A DNA stretch of 63,507 nucleotides from Flavobacteriaceae bacterium (GTDB lineage: Bacteria > Bacteroidota > Bacteroidia > Flavobacteriales > Flavobacteriaceae). The notes under the pieces are model-generated. The model was not told the origin of the DNA and made no database searches. It saw nothing but the letters and a program-made list of their open reading frames with translations. Positions 1 to 9,357 of the stretch are shown here, one piece after another (position 1 is the first letter of the stretch; every line of letters starts with the position of its first letter). The position numbers were made by a program, and so were the translations under genes. The DNA is taken from positions 1 to 63,507 of the forward strand of contig JAGKWW010000031.1 in assembly GCA_021151665.1 (NCBI GenBank). The letters are read 5' to 3'.

Positions 1-39
1 GTCAATTTGTTATAAATATTCACATATCGCATCATATTA

Positions 40-69
40 TTGGAGGGTAAATATTTTTTTATAACTTTA
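40..69 (+). promoter_or_regulatory. Candidate promoter of the T9SS adhesin gene
   Basis: TTG at 40-42, 19 bases, then TAACTTTA at 62-69, one base short of the Bacteroidota consensus TAnnTTTG. It would start RNA near 75, giving a leader of about 17 bases before the ATG at 92. One mismatch keeps this tentative. Confidence 0.4.
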
Positions 70-91
70 AGAGAATTTTAAACTAATATTT

Positions 92-3000
92 ATGAGAAAC
101 ATTACAAAACGTTTTAGCAGGCCTTTCTCTGCATCTTTGCGGATGTTAGGCCTTCTGGCATTGTTTGCCATGCTCCCGGTCACGCAGGGGCATAGCCAGA
201 CGGGTACCGTTGGTATCGGCTCGGGCACAGCAAACAATTCTTTTTACCTTCCTATGCGGGCCTATTATGGCTACAGTTACACCCAACAGATTGTGAGTGC
301 ATCTGAATATGCAGCGTCTGGCGGTGTAGCAGGGCCGATAACAAAAATGAGGTATTATATTTCTAACATCTCTACGCCACTTGCCAACTGGAATAACTGG
401 ACCGTATACATTGGGCATACATCAAAAACCAGCTTTGCAAGTACTACAGACTGGGAACCTGTATCTAACCTTACACAGGTTTTTACCGGTACTGTAACCC
501 AGGTTGCTGCAAACTGGATCGAGCTTACATTCAGCACACCGTTTAACTATGACGGTGTAAGCAACCTGCTTGTAGCGATGGATGAGAATGCTACTTCTTA
601 TTCTGATAATGAGGTATATTTTGGTTCTTACACAGGAGCAGCCAATACAGGTATTTACCATTATAGTGATACTGTAAATGCGAACCCTACAACTCCTCCT
701 ACTGCAACCGGCCGTACCAGTACACTGGCAAGGATACAATTTGTGGGAACAGTTGCTTCCTGCCTTGCCCCGACAGCGGTAACCTCTGTAGGAAGCAGCA
801 CAACAACCGGTTCAGTTTCATGGACGGCTTCAACCAGTAACCCAACGAGCGGGTATCAGTACTATTATAGTACCGACAATACTGCACCAACTGCATCTAC
901 CACTCCAAGCGGAAGTGTTGCTGCAGGAACAACGACCTCGCCAATAAGCGGCTTGCAGTCTAACACTATGTACTACGTATGGGTTAGGAGTAACTGCGGC
1001 GGCGGAACTTTCAGTTCATGGTCGGCCTCGACTTCTTTCCGTACACCATGCGATGCTATTGGAGTTCCGTATGTTGAAGACTTTGATGGTGTAACTACAC
1101 CGGCGCTACCCGATTGTACCTTAAACCAGAACGTTGGGGCAGGAAACAACTGGGGTACCAGTGCGCCAGCTAACTATGGTTTTGATACTAATGCGCTTAC
1201 CTACCTTTATAGCTCTTCAAATGCTGCTAATACATGGTTTATGACACGTGGTTTAAACCTTGTAGGTGGTACATCTTACAGGCTTTCTTACAAGTACGGT
1301 TCTAACAGTAATACCTATAATGAAAAACTTAAGGTGGCACTGGGAACAGCACAAGCGGCTGCAACTATGACCACGATACTTGCAGACCACCCGACCATTA
1401 ACTTTAACGTTGCGGTTACAAACACAGTTGATTTTGTTGCGCCTGCTACGGGTGTTTATTATATAGGTTTTAATGTTTATTCTATTGCTAACCAGTACAA
1501 CCTGTATATAGACGACATTCTTGTAGATGTTTCGCCATCGTGTCTTGCACCTAGCGCACTTACATCGTCTAACATCGGTGAAACAGGAGCTACCTTAAGC
1601 TGGACTGCCTCCACATCTGCTCCTGCCTCAGGGTATCAGTATTATTATAGTGATATGAATACTGCTCCTGATAATGGCACTCCAATCAGCGGAACAACTG
1701 CTGCAGGTGTAGTTACCAAAACTCTGGCAAACCTTGCATCTGCAACAAAATATTATTTCTGGGTACGGTCAGATTGCGGAAACGGAAGTACAAGCGAATG
1801 GGGTGGGCCGTATGCCTTCACTACACTCTGCGATGCGCCGGATATTTTGACAACTACACCTGGCGCTATCTGCGGACAGGGTAACGCAACCCTTCAGGCA
1901 ACTTCAAACGGAGGCGTGCTTAACTGGTATAGCGCTGCTACCGGCGGAACGATGCTGGGTACAGGAACAAGCTTTAGCACCCCTCAAATCTCAGCAACAA
2001 CTACATATTATGTTGAAGCGGTAAACCAAAGTACAGAATTTGTAGGCGCACAATACAGCGGAACGAGCGCTAACGGTACTAACGTTGGCAGCCACGGTAT
2101 AAAGATTACTACCACTAAGCCAAATATTACTATTAATAGCGCTGATATTCCGTTTACAGGATCAGGTACTATTACTATCGCTCTTAAGGACGCTACTAAC
2201 ACTACAGTTATAGCTACATCTGAATCGGCGGCGGTTACCGGCAGCGGAACCAGCGCTGTAACCGTACCTTTTAACCTCAACATTGCAACTCCGGGTAACT
2301 ATGTTATAGTGGTTACCGCCGTAACAGGCGATGTTAATAACCTTGGTTATGCAACTGCCACTTACCCGTATACTACAGGCGATGGAGGATTCTCTGTTAC
2401 CAATGGCTACTGGTATGGCAACTCTGCAAGTAACATGTACTTGTTCAACCTTAATGTAACTACCGGATGTGCTTCGCCAAGGCAGGCAGTTGTTGCAACT
2501 GTAAACAGTGCTGTGCCAGTCGTAGCATCTACAACTACCCCGGTTATTTGTTCAGGTGGAAGTGCTTCTCTTAGCGCAACCAGCGCCAACGCAGGGTATA
2601 CATATATGTGGATGCCTGGCAGCCTTAGCGGTGCCACGCAATCAGTATCTCCGACAGAGACAACTACCTATACCGTTACAGCTACTGACAGTAGTACAAA
2701 CTGTGTTACCAGCCAGACTGTAACTGTAACAGTAAATCCATCTCCGGCTAACTTCTACGCCGGTGCAGATGCTACTTTATGTGCAGGCGGTGCAGCAGTT
2801 GCGCTTACAAGCACGGGTGGTACAACTATCGGAACCATTCTTTCAGAGAATTTTAATGGCGCCACCAACAACTGGACCGCTACCAACAACTCTACGGGTG
2901 GTACTGTTGCCAATGCTGCGTGGACACTTCGTCCTGACGGATATAATTATGCCAGCTATGGTGTAAACCACTCAAATGATAACTCACAGTTCTATCAGTC

Positions 3001-5293
3001 TAACAGTGATGCTCAGGGAAGTGGCAGTACAACAGCTACCATTCTTCGTTCGCCTGCCTTCAGTACTGTAGGCTATGCAAGTGCGGATGTAAGTTTCTAT
3101 CATCATTACTATGAGCCTACCACGGCTTCTTCTACAGGAAAAGTGGAAGTTTCAACAAATGGTACAGACTGGACAACACTTCAGACGTATGATACCACCA
3201 CAGGAACTTATTCTGCCTTTGCAGCTGCTTCTATACCGCTTCCTGCAGAATTCCTGAACCAGGCTACTGTATACCTTCGTTTTAAATATGACGGTACCTG
3301 GAGGTATTTCTGGAGCATTGATAATGTAAGCGTAAGCGGCCAGCAGAATGCTACCGTTACATGGTCACCGGCTACAGGCCTTTATACAGATGCTGCCGGT
3401 ACAGTAGCTTATACAGCAGGAGCTCCTGCTGCAATGGTATATGCAAAGCCATCCGCTACCACTACCTACACGGCTACAGCGATGAATCCGCTTAACTGCA
3501 GCGCAACTGATACTGTGGTTGTTACTTACAGCAGCACTGCTGCTCCAACAGGAAATGCTGCCCAGACTATTACCGTAGGAGGTGCTACGCTTGCTAACTT
3601 AACTGCAACAGGTACTGCTATACAGTGGTATGCAGCTGCAACAGGCGGCAGCCCGCTGGCTTCTACTACTGCTTTGGTTAACGGTGCTACTTATTATGCT
3701 TCTCAGACTGTAAACAACTGCGAAAGCCAACAGAGGCTTGCCGTAACTGTTACACTTGACCTTCCTGCTATGGACTGGGTAAACCTTCAGTGGCCTGCAA
3801 CAGCTACTGTAAACCAGGGAAGCTCTGTTGATGTTTACACGCAAGGCTGGGAACCGGGCGTTACCGATGCTGCAGGCGCGGGCACAGGAATACAGGTTTG
3901 GATCGGCGTGAACAGCACCAACACAAACCCGTCTACATGGCAAACATGGATTCCTGCAACATTCAACGTTCAGGCAGGCAACAATGATGAGTTTACTGCC
4001 GCTATCGGTGCAAACCTTCCGGCTGGTACTTATTACTATGCATCAAGGTGGCAGCTTAACAACGGTAACTACGTGTACGGTGGTTACAGCACTACCGGTG
4101 GTGGTTTCTGGGGTAATGGCAATGTGAGCGGTGTACTTACCGTAAACTGCAACACTGCTGCGCCAACCGCACAGGCATCACAAACTTTCTGTTCGGCTGT
4201 AGAGCTTTCTGTTCTCCAGGCTACAGGAACGAACATCCAGTGGTATGCTTCAGCTAACTCAAATGCGCCTTTAGCGCCTACCACAATGGTAACTGATGGA
4301 ACTATGTACTATGCTTCGCAAACGGTAAACGGATGCGAGAGCAGCACAAGGACTCCGGTTACAGTACATATTACTAACCTTACAGTTGCAGACCCTGCCG
4401 ATGTAGTTGCCTGCGGAAGCTATGCTCTTCCTGCATTAACAGTTGGTAACTACTACACTGGCCCTAACGGAACAGGTAACATGCTCCCTGCCGGAACAGT
4501 AATAACCACTGCGCAACTGATCTATGTGTATGCAACTTCAGGACAGTGCTCCGCAGAGCAGATGTTCGGCGTAGAGATTAATAACTTCGCGGTACAATCT
4601 CCGGGCAACCAGACCGTGTGCAGCTCTTACACATTACCGGGCCTTCAGGTAGGTAACTACTATACTGCGGCAAACGGCGGCGGTACTATGCTTCCTGCAG
4701 GTACAGTAATAACCAGCACGCAGACATTATATGTGTATGGTGCATTGGCCAACTGTACAGATGAGGAAAGCTTTACGATAACTGTTGCGCCGGTTGCCGC
4801 TCCAACAGGGCAGGCAAACCAGACAGTATCTGTATCAGACCCATTTGCAGCAACCATTGGCAACCTGACAGTAACTGCTACCGGGACTGTAACATGGTAT
4901 GCTTCCCTGTCAAACGCACAGGCCGGAACAGACGCGCTGTCGTCTCAAGATGTTCTTGTTGATGGAGCGACCTATTATGCGGTGCAGACAGTAAACAACT
5001 GCTCAAGCGCTCCATTTGCAGTAACTGTGGATGTGGTTCTTGGTAACGACAGCTTTGATGCAGCAGCATTTACTTACTATCCTAACCCTGTGAAGAATGT
5101 ACTTAATGTTAAGCATTCTTCTGAGATAACTTCGGTTACGGTGTTTAACCTGTTGGGCCAGCAAGTGCTAGCCAAAAAGGTAAATGCGACAGAGGGAACG
5201 ATAGACATGAGTGTTCTTGCTGATGGTCCGTATGTAGTGAACATTACTGCAGGCGGAAACGTGAAAACCATTAAAGTTGTTAAAAAGCAATAA
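92..5293 (+). CDS. T9SS-secreted multidomain adhesin-like protein
   Basis: A 1733-residue exported protein. Residues 1-36 form a signal peptide (basic start, LGLLALFAML core, likely cut after GHSQ). Two fibronectin type III-like modules (about 224-318 and 485-580) share the phrase SGYQYYYS. Two jelly-roll modules of cleaved-adhesin/MAM type lie at about 325-480 and 917-1085. Several Ig-like modules carry the pattern QWYAAATGG or NWYSAATGG. A pair of near-duplicate modules at about 1432-1500 and 1502-1568 share GNYYT and LPAGTVIT. The last 70 residues, from YYPNPVKN (about 1662) to the Lys-rich end, fit a type A T9SS sorting domain, so the protein should cross the outer membrane by T9SS and be anchored or released. 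Such modules usually serve adhesion, matrix or glycan binding. No catalytic domain is seen; the ligand is unknown. Confidence 0.85.
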   Translation: MRNITKRFSRPFSASLRMLGLLALFAMLPVTQGHSQTGTVGIGSGTANNSFYLPMRAYYGYSYTQQIVSASEYAASGGVAGPITKMRYYISNISTPLANWNNWTVYIGHTSKTSFASTTDWEPVSNLTQVFTGTVTQVAANWIELTFSTPFNYDGVSNLLVAMDENATSYSDNEVYFGSYTGAANTGIYHYSDTVNANPTTPPTATGRTSTLARIQFVGTVASCLAPTAVTSVGSSTTTGSVSWTASTSNPTSGYQYYYSTDNTAPTASTTPSGSVAAGTTTSPISGLQSNTMYYVWVRSNCGGGTFSSWSASTSFRTPCDAIGVPYVEDFDGVTTPALPDCTLNQNVGAGNNWGTSAPANYGFDTNALTYLYSSSNAANTWFMTRGLNLVGGTSYRLSYKYGSNSNTYNEKLKVALGTAQAAATMTTILADHPTINFNVAVTNTVDFVAPATGVYYIGFNVYSIANQYNLYIDDILVDVSPSCLAPSALTSSNIGETGATLSWTASTSAPASGYQYYYSDMNTAPDNGTPISGTTAAGVVTKTLANLASATKYYFWVRSDCGNGSTSEWGGPYAFTTLCDAPDILTTTPGAICGQGNATLQATSNGGVLNWYSAATGGTMLGTGTSFSTPQISATTTYYVEAVNQSTEFVGAQYSGTSANGTNVGSHGIKITTTKPNITINSADIPFTGSGTITIALKDATNTTVIATSESAAVTGSGTSAVTVPFNLNIATPGNYVIVVTAVTGDVNNLGYATATYPYTTGDGGFSVTNGYWYGNSASNMYLFNLNVTTGCASPRQAVVATVNSAVPVVASTTTPVICSGGSASLSATSANAGYTYMWMPGSLSGATQSVSPTETTTYTVTATDSSTNCVTSQTVTVTVNPSPANFYAGADATLCAGGAAVALTSTGGTTIGTILSENFNGATNNWTATNNSTGGTVANAAWTLRPDGYNYASYGVNHSNDNSQFYQSNSDAQGSGSTTATILRSPAFSTVGYASADVSFYHHYYEPTTASSTGKVEVSTNGTDWTTLQTYDTTTGTYSAFAAASIPLPAEFLNQATVYLRFKYDGTWRYFWSIDNVSVSGQQNATVTWSPATGLYTDAAGTVAYTAGAPAAMVYAKPSATTTYTATAMNPLNCSATDTVVVTYSSTAAPTGNAAQTITVGGATLANLTATGTAIQWYAAATGGSPLASTTALVNGATYYASQTVNNCESQQRLAVTVTLDLPAMDWVNLQWPATATVNQGSSVDVYTQGWEPGVTDAAGAGTGIQVWIGVNSTNTNPSTWQTWIPATFNVQAGNNDEFTAAIGANLPAGTYYYASRWQLNNGNYVYGGYSTTGGGFWGNGNVSGVLTVNCNTAAPTAQASQTFCSAVELSVLQATGTNIQWYASANSNAPLAPTTMVTDGTMYYASQTVNGCESSTRTPVTVHITNLTVADPADVVACGSYALPALTVGNYYTGPNGTGNMLPAGTVITTAQLIYVYATSGQCSAEQMFGVEINNFAVQSPGNQTVCSSYTLPGLQVGNYYTAANGGGTMLPAGTVITSTQTLYVYGALANCTDEESFTITVAPVAAPTGQANQTVSVSDPFAATIGNLTVTATGTVTWYASLSNAQAGTDALSSQDVLVDGATYYAVQTVNNCSSAPFAVTVDVVLGNDSFDAAAFTYYPNPVKNVLNVKHSSEITSVTVFNLLGQQVLAKKVNATEGTIDMSVLADGPYVVNITAGGNVKTIKVVKKQ

Positions 5294-5313
5294 TGTTTCT
5301 CTCAATAACCCTG

Positions 5314-5341
5314 AAAGCCACCGGAAACGGTGGCTTTTTTT
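5314..5341 (+). terminator. Rho-independent terminator after the adhesin gene
   Basis: Perfect 9-bp stem AAAGCCACC / GGTGGCTTT with loop GGAAAC, running into a T tract. It lies 21 bases after the adhesin stop codon. Confidence 0.85.
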
Positions 5342-5355
5342 ATGTGTAAATGTGC

Positions 5356-5363
5356 TATTTTTG
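5356..5363 (+). promoter_or_regulatory. -7 element for the glycosyltransferase-coaE pair
   Basis: TATTTTTG matches TAnnTTTG exactly and lies just after the adhesin terminator. Transcription would begin about 5367-5371. That excludes the upstream in-frame ATG at 5350 and supports the ATG at 5380. No clear TTG is seen 17-20 bases upstream. Confidence 0.55.
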
Positions 5364-5379
5364 CAGGAAATACCGCTAT

Positions 5380-6378
5380 ATGTTTTTTTCGCTGATAATC
5401 CCGGTGTATAACAGGCCCGATGAAATTGATGAACTGCTTGAAAGTCTTACCAAACAAACCTATAGCAAACCATTTGAGGTGGTTATAATAGAAGATGGCT
5501 CTGCGCTTCCGTGCGAGAGCATCATCTCTAAATACAGCGGAACGCTGGATATATCCTACCATGTAAAACAAAATTCCGGGCCGGGAGATTCACGTAACTA
5601 CGGTATGAATAAGGCAAAAGGCGATTATTTCGTGATACTGGACAGCGATTGCATTCTCCCCGAAATGTATCTGCAGAATGTTAGTGATGCACTTCATGAA
5701 AACTACACCGACTGTTTCGGAGGGCCGGATGCGGCTTTGCCAACGTTTACCCCGGTTCAAAAAGCAATAAATTTTGCCATGACGTCATTCCTGACAACCG
5801 GGGGTGTTCGGGGCAAGTCAGAAAGCCTTGAAAAGTTCCAGCCACGCAGCTTTAATATGGGCCTCTCAAAACAGGCTTTTCAAGCCTCGGGTGGTTTTGG
5901 AGACATTCATCCGGGAGAGGATCCGGACCTTTCAATCAGGCTCTGGAAACTTGGCTTCCAGACAAGGTTGATAACCACAGCCTATGTGTTCCACAAAAGG
6001 CGTATCGACTGGCAGAAGTTTTACAAGCAGGTTAATAAGTTTGGCAAAGCCCGGCCGATCTTAGACATGTGGCATCCGCAATTTAAGAAGATCACTTTTT
6101 TGTTTCCGTCACTTTTTATAATAGGTTTTGTCCTTTCTCTTATAGTATTGTTAATTAATATAAAGATTGGGCTATATCTTTATATTTTGTACTTCGCTAC
6201 AGTATTTCTACTTGCAGCCCTAAAGGAAGGAAGTGTGACGATCGGGGCGCTTAGCGTAGCCGCTGTCATGATACAATTTTACGGCTACGGTATGGGTTAC
6301 GCTCTGTCACTGCTCAGGGTGCATATACTAAGACAGAGGCCGCAAGATGCGTTCCCCGAATTATTTTTCAGGAAATGA
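5380..6378 (+). CDS. Family 2 glycosyltransferase with C-terminal membrane segments
   Basis: A 332-residue GT-A fold glycosyltransferase. The chain begins MFFSLIIPVYNRP, the classic family 2 nucleotide-sugar site. It has a metal-binding DSD motif (VILDSDC, about residue 90), a late acidic motif GEDPDLSIRLW (about 185) typical of the catalytic base region, and three hydrophobic segments after about residue 240. It probably adds a sugar to a lipid-linked or cell-surface glycan on the cytoplasmic face of the inner membrane; donor and acceptor cannot be read from sequence. The start was chosen because an ATG 30 bases earlier lies upstream of the predicted -7 element. Its stop overlaps the coaE start by 4 bases, indicating translational coupling. 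Confidence 0.85.
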   Translation: MFFSLIIPVYNRPDEIDELLESLTKQTYSKPFEVVIIEDGSALPCESIISKYSGTLDISYHVKQNSGPGDSRNYGMNKAKGDYFVILDSDCILPEMYLQNVSDALHENYTDCFGGPDAALPTFTPVQKAINFAMTSFLTTGGVRGKSESLEKFQPRSFNMGLSKQAFQASGGFGDIHPGEDPDLSIRLWKLGFQTRLITTAYVFHKRRIDWQKFYKQVNKFGKARPILDMWHPQFKKITFLFPSLFIIGFVLSLIVLLINIKIGLYLYILYFATVFLLAALKEGSVTIGALSVAAVMIQFYGYGMGYALSLLRVHILRQRPQDAFPELFFRK

Positions 6379-6974
6379 ATCCAAAGATCATCGGACTAAC
6401 AGGCGGAATAGGAAGTGGCAAAACGACCGTTGCGGGTTTTTTTGCCGCGAAGGGCGTGCCCGTGTACATTGCTGATGACGAGGCAAAAAAGCTTCTGTAT
6501 CAGCCTGCTGTAGCGGCAAAGGTAAAAGATGCGTTTGGCGATGGGGTGATGGACAGTACAGGATTGCCTGACAGGCAAAAACTCGCGGGCGTGGTTTTTG
6601 CGGATGCACAAAAGCTTGCCGTGCTTAATAGTATAGTACACCCCGAGGTAACCAGACACTTTAGGGAATGGGTAGCCGCACACTGTGATTTTCCGTATGT
6701 AATAAAAGAGGCTGCGATATTGTTTGAGAGCGGCAGCTATAAAGATTGTGATAAGGTGATTACCGTTACAGCACCGGTAGACGAACGTGTAAGACGCGTT
6801 TTAAAGCGGGATAACAGCAGTGAGGATATGATTATGCAACGCATGCAGCATCAATGGACGGATGAGGAAAGATTGGCAAAAAGCGACTTCGTAATAGTTA
6901 ATGATAACTTGCAACATACTGAAATACAGGTTGGTGAATTAATAGAGAAATTGCAAAAGCTTTATGTTCATTGA
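6375..6974 (+). CDS. coaE: Dephospho-CoA kinase
   Basis: A 199-residue P-loop kinase that phosphorylates the 3'-hydroxyl of dephospho-CoA, the last step of coenzyme A synthesis, in the cytosol. It begins KIIGLTGGIGSGKTTV, the Walker A loop in its usual place. The acceptor-side DDEAKKLL and the lid-region DERVRRVLKRD are also present. Length is normal for the family (about 200). The ATG overlaps the glycosyltransferase stop as ATGA, so the two are probably cotranscribed. No regulatory site of its own is seen. Confidence 0.95.
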   Translation: MNPKIIGLTGGIGSGKTTVAGFFAAKGVPVYIADDEAKKLLYQPAVAAKVKDAFGDGVMDSTGLPDRQKLAGVVFADAQKLAVLNSIVHPEVTRHFREWVAAHCDFPYVIKEAAILFESGSYKDCDKVITVTAPVDERVRRVLKRDNSSEDMIMQRMQHQWTDEERLAKSDFVIVNDNLQHTEIQVGELIEKLQKLYVH

Positions 6975-7000
6975 GTTGCCTGTTAATGTTTGGTTAATAT

Positions 7001-7033
7001 TTTAAAGCTTTAAATGTTAAAATGTTAATTTTG
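7001..7033 (+). promoter_or_regulatory. Palindrome and -7 element upstream of the kinase/regulator pair
   Basis: A perfect 14-bp palindrome, TTTAAAGCTTTAAA (7001-7014), is followed by TAATTTTG (7026-7033), an exact TAnnTTTG match. The palindrome occupies the zone where a regulator could act, possibly the OmpR-type regulator of the same operon. The -7 element ends 5 bases before the ATG at 7039, so the leader would be almost absent. No good -33 TTG is seen. Confidence 0.45.
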
Positions 7034-7038
7034 AGACG

Positions 7039-8574
7039 ATGAATAAAACGAGGTTTCGCTTACTGGTATTTTTCATGAGCCTTTCGCTGATCGGCATTAT
7101 ATTAGTTCAGCTTTACTGGGTAAGTTCATCGTTAAAAGGAAGCGACGAGCAATTTAAGTTCCACATACAGCAGGTACTTGGCAAAGTTACCAATAAATTA
7201 CAGGAACAGGAGGAGGCGGAGTTTTTTGACAATTACAAGAAGTTTACAGATAGCACAAGAAGGTTTCCGTCTAGCGAGGGCGATATGAAACCCTACTATT
7301 ACAACCGCGGGTACCAAAGGAAGGATAGCGATATTATATATTCTAACAACCTGAACTCGCGTGACTATCAGGATATGTTCTTTGAAAACAGCACCCGCGA
7401 GCAGAGCAATGGTACTGACAGTGTACAGTTACCTAAGCCTGCCGGCAGTAATGGTCATTCTGATGCGAAAGCCAACATAACTTCTTTTCAGCGGGTACAA
7501 TATGAAAACCTGTTTAGCAGTTTTAAAAGGAAGCGCGATATCACAGAGAGGATTTCGGTTATCAGGTTAAGGAAGATGCTGGAAAGCGAACTAAAGCAAA
7601 TGGGGGTAGATACACCGTTTGAGTTTGCCATTTACAATAATGGGCTGGCGACAAAGATACACTCTGATAATTTTGTGTATGAAGATAAGATAGCATATAA
7701 CCATGCCATCTTTACCGAGAAAGACGGAACTTCGAGATATACACTGTTTGTCAGCTTTCCGAAAAAGCAGGTCTACCTGTTCGGTTCAATTGTTGGCATT
7801 ACATCACTGTCACTGGTGTTTACGCTCATTATTATTATCGCTTACCTGAATGCTATTAACCAGCTGATAAAACAAAAGCAGATATCCGAAATAAAAACGG
7901 ATTTTATCAATAACATGACACACGAGTTTAAAACACCCATTGCTACTATCAACCTGGCTCTGGATGCAATAAAGAACCCGAAGATAATGGATGACGCCGA
8001 AAAAAGGCAGCGGTATCTGCAAATGATACGGGATGAGAATAAGAGGATGCACTCTCAGGTTGAAAACGTGCTGCAGATTTCCAGGCTTGATAAAAAAGAA
8101 TTGGATATAGAAAAAGAACAGGCCAATATACAGGATATACTGGAAGATGCGATAGAACATGTCCACCTGATTGTAGAAGCGCGGCATGGCAGCATAACAA
8201 GGCACTTTGGTGCCAAACGCACAACAACACTGGTAAACGAGGTTCACTTTACCAATGTTTTGGTAAACATACTGGATAATGCGATTAAATATTCACCGGA
8301 TGAGCCGCTGATAGATATTTACACCGAAAACGTAAAAGATTTTGTACTTATCAAAATACAGGATCAGGGATTGGGAATGACGAAGCAGGTGCAAAAAAAG
8401 ATTTTTGAGAAATTTTACAGGGAACACACAGGAGACATCCATAATGTAAAAGGGCACGGGCTCGGCCTGGCCTACGTGAAACGAATAATTGAAGACCATA
8501 ATTGCCACATTTATGTGGAAAGTGAAAAAGGAAAAGGAAGTATATTTATAATTAAAATGCCACTGATAAATTAG
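7039..8574 (+). CDS. Membrane sensor histidine kinase (two-component system)
   Basis: A 511-residue kinase. A first membrane helix (about residues 8-30) and a second (about 245-268) frame a periplasmic sensor region of about 215 residues, rich in Asn, Tyr and charged residues and matching no domain I recognise. The HisKA helix has the phosphoacceptor His295 in MTHEFKTPIA, then the N box (ILDNAIKYSP), DQGLGM and GHGLGLAY of the ATPase domain. It should autophosphorylate and pass the phosphate to the regulator 6 bases downstream. The arrangement resembles the Bacteroides RprXY type, but the signal is unknown. Confidence 0.9.
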   Translation: MNKTRFRLLVFFMSLSLIGIILVQLYWVSSSLKGSDEQFKFHIQQVLGKVTNKLQEQEEAEFFDNYKKFTDSTRRFPSSEGDMKPYYYNRGYQRKDSDIIYSNNLNSRDYQDMFFENSTREQSNGTDSVQLPKPAGSNGHSDAKANITSFQRVQYENLFSSFKRKRDITERISVIRLRKMLESELKQMGVDTPFEFAIYNNGLATKIHSDNFVYEDKIAYNHAIFTEKDGTSRYTLFVSFPKKQVYLFGSIVGITSLSLVFTLIIIIAYLNAINQLIKQKQISEIKTDFINNMTHEFKTPIATINLALDAIKNPKIMDDAEKRQRYLQMIRDENKRMHSQVENVLQISRLDKKELDIEKEQANIQDILEDAIEHVHLIVEARHGSITRHFGAKRTTTLVNEVHFTNVLVNILDNAIKYSPDEPLIDIYTENVKDFVLIKIQDQGLGMTKQVQKKIFEKFYREHTGDIHNVKGHGLGLAYVKRIIEDHNCHIYVESEKGKGSIFIIKMPLIN

Positions 8575-8580
8575 AATAAT

Positions 8581-9303
8581 ATGGAAGATACACACAAAAA
8601 AATTCTATTAGTAGAAGACGATCCAAATTTTGGTGCAGTGTTGAAAGACTATTTGCTAATCAATGATTTTGACGTAACACTTGCCAAAAACGGGATGGAA
8701 GGGTTCGAGAAGTTCAAGAAAGACAATTTCGACCTCTGCATTCTTGATGTGATGATGCCTTATAAAGACGGATATACACTTGCCAAGGAAATTCGTGAGA
8801 AGAATAAAGAAGTGCCAATTATTTTCCTTACCGCAAAATCTATGAAAGAGGATGTGCTGAAAGGGTATAAGGTAGGCGCAGATGATTACCTGAACAAACC
8901 ATTTGATTCAGAGGTTCTTCTTATGAAAATAAAGGCTATTATCCAGAGAAAATCGTCTGAGACAAAAACTGACAACTCGAAATTCGAGTTCCAGATCGGT
9001 AAGTTCCACCTTAACTCTAAGTTGCGTTTCCTTACTTACGAGAATGACGAGCCTATCAAGCTTTCTCCTAAAGAGAATGAGCTGCTTAAAATGCTGGCGC
9101 TTCATGAAAATGACCTTATGCCAAGGGAGCTTGCCCTTACCAAAATATGGAGGGACGACAACTACTTTACTTCAAGGAGTATGGACGTTTATATCGCCAA
9201 GCTGAGGAAGTACCTTAAAACCGATGATGAAGTTGAGATCCTCAATATTCACGGTGAAGGCTTTAGGCTTGTGGTAAAAAACAAGGTAGCTGAAGAAAAA
9301 TAA
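8581..9303 (+). CDS. OmpR/PhoB-family response regulator
   Basis: A 240-residue regulator. The receiver domain (1-122) has the acidic pair in LLVEDDP, phosphoacceptor Asp56 in LCILDVMMP, the switch Thr in FLTAKS and the conserved Lys in DYLNKPF. The winged-helix DNA-binding domain (about 135-235) has the typical LSPKENELLKML and SRSMDVYIAKLRKYL recognition-helix region. It lies 6 bases after its cognate kinase gene and is closed by a strong terminator, so the pair is a two-gene operon. RprY-like by architecture; the targets are unknown, though the palindrome at 7001-7014 is a candidate autoregulatory site. Confidence 0.93.
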   Translation: MEDTHKKILLVEDDPNFGAVLKDYLLINDFDVTLAKNGMEGFEKFKKDNFDLCILDVMMPYKDGYTLAKEIREKNKEVPIIFLTAKSMKEDVLKGYKVGADDYLNKPFDSEVLLMKIKAIIQRKSSETKTDNSKFEFQIGKFHLNSKLRFLTYENDEPIKLSPKENELLKMLALHENDLMPRELALTKIWRDDNYFTSRSMDVYIAKLRKYLKTDDEVEILNIHGEGFRLVVKNKVAEEK

Positions 9304-9324
9304 TATTGATTTTTCAATTGGAGG

Positions 9325-9357
9325 GCCTCTTTCCTGAAACGGGAAGAGGCTTTTTTA
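9325..9357 (+). terminator. Rho-independent terminator after the response regulator
   Basis: Ten-pair stem GCCTCTTTCC / GGGAAGAGGC (one G-T pair), loop TGAAAC, then TTTTTT. It lies between convergent genes. Confidence 0.85.
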
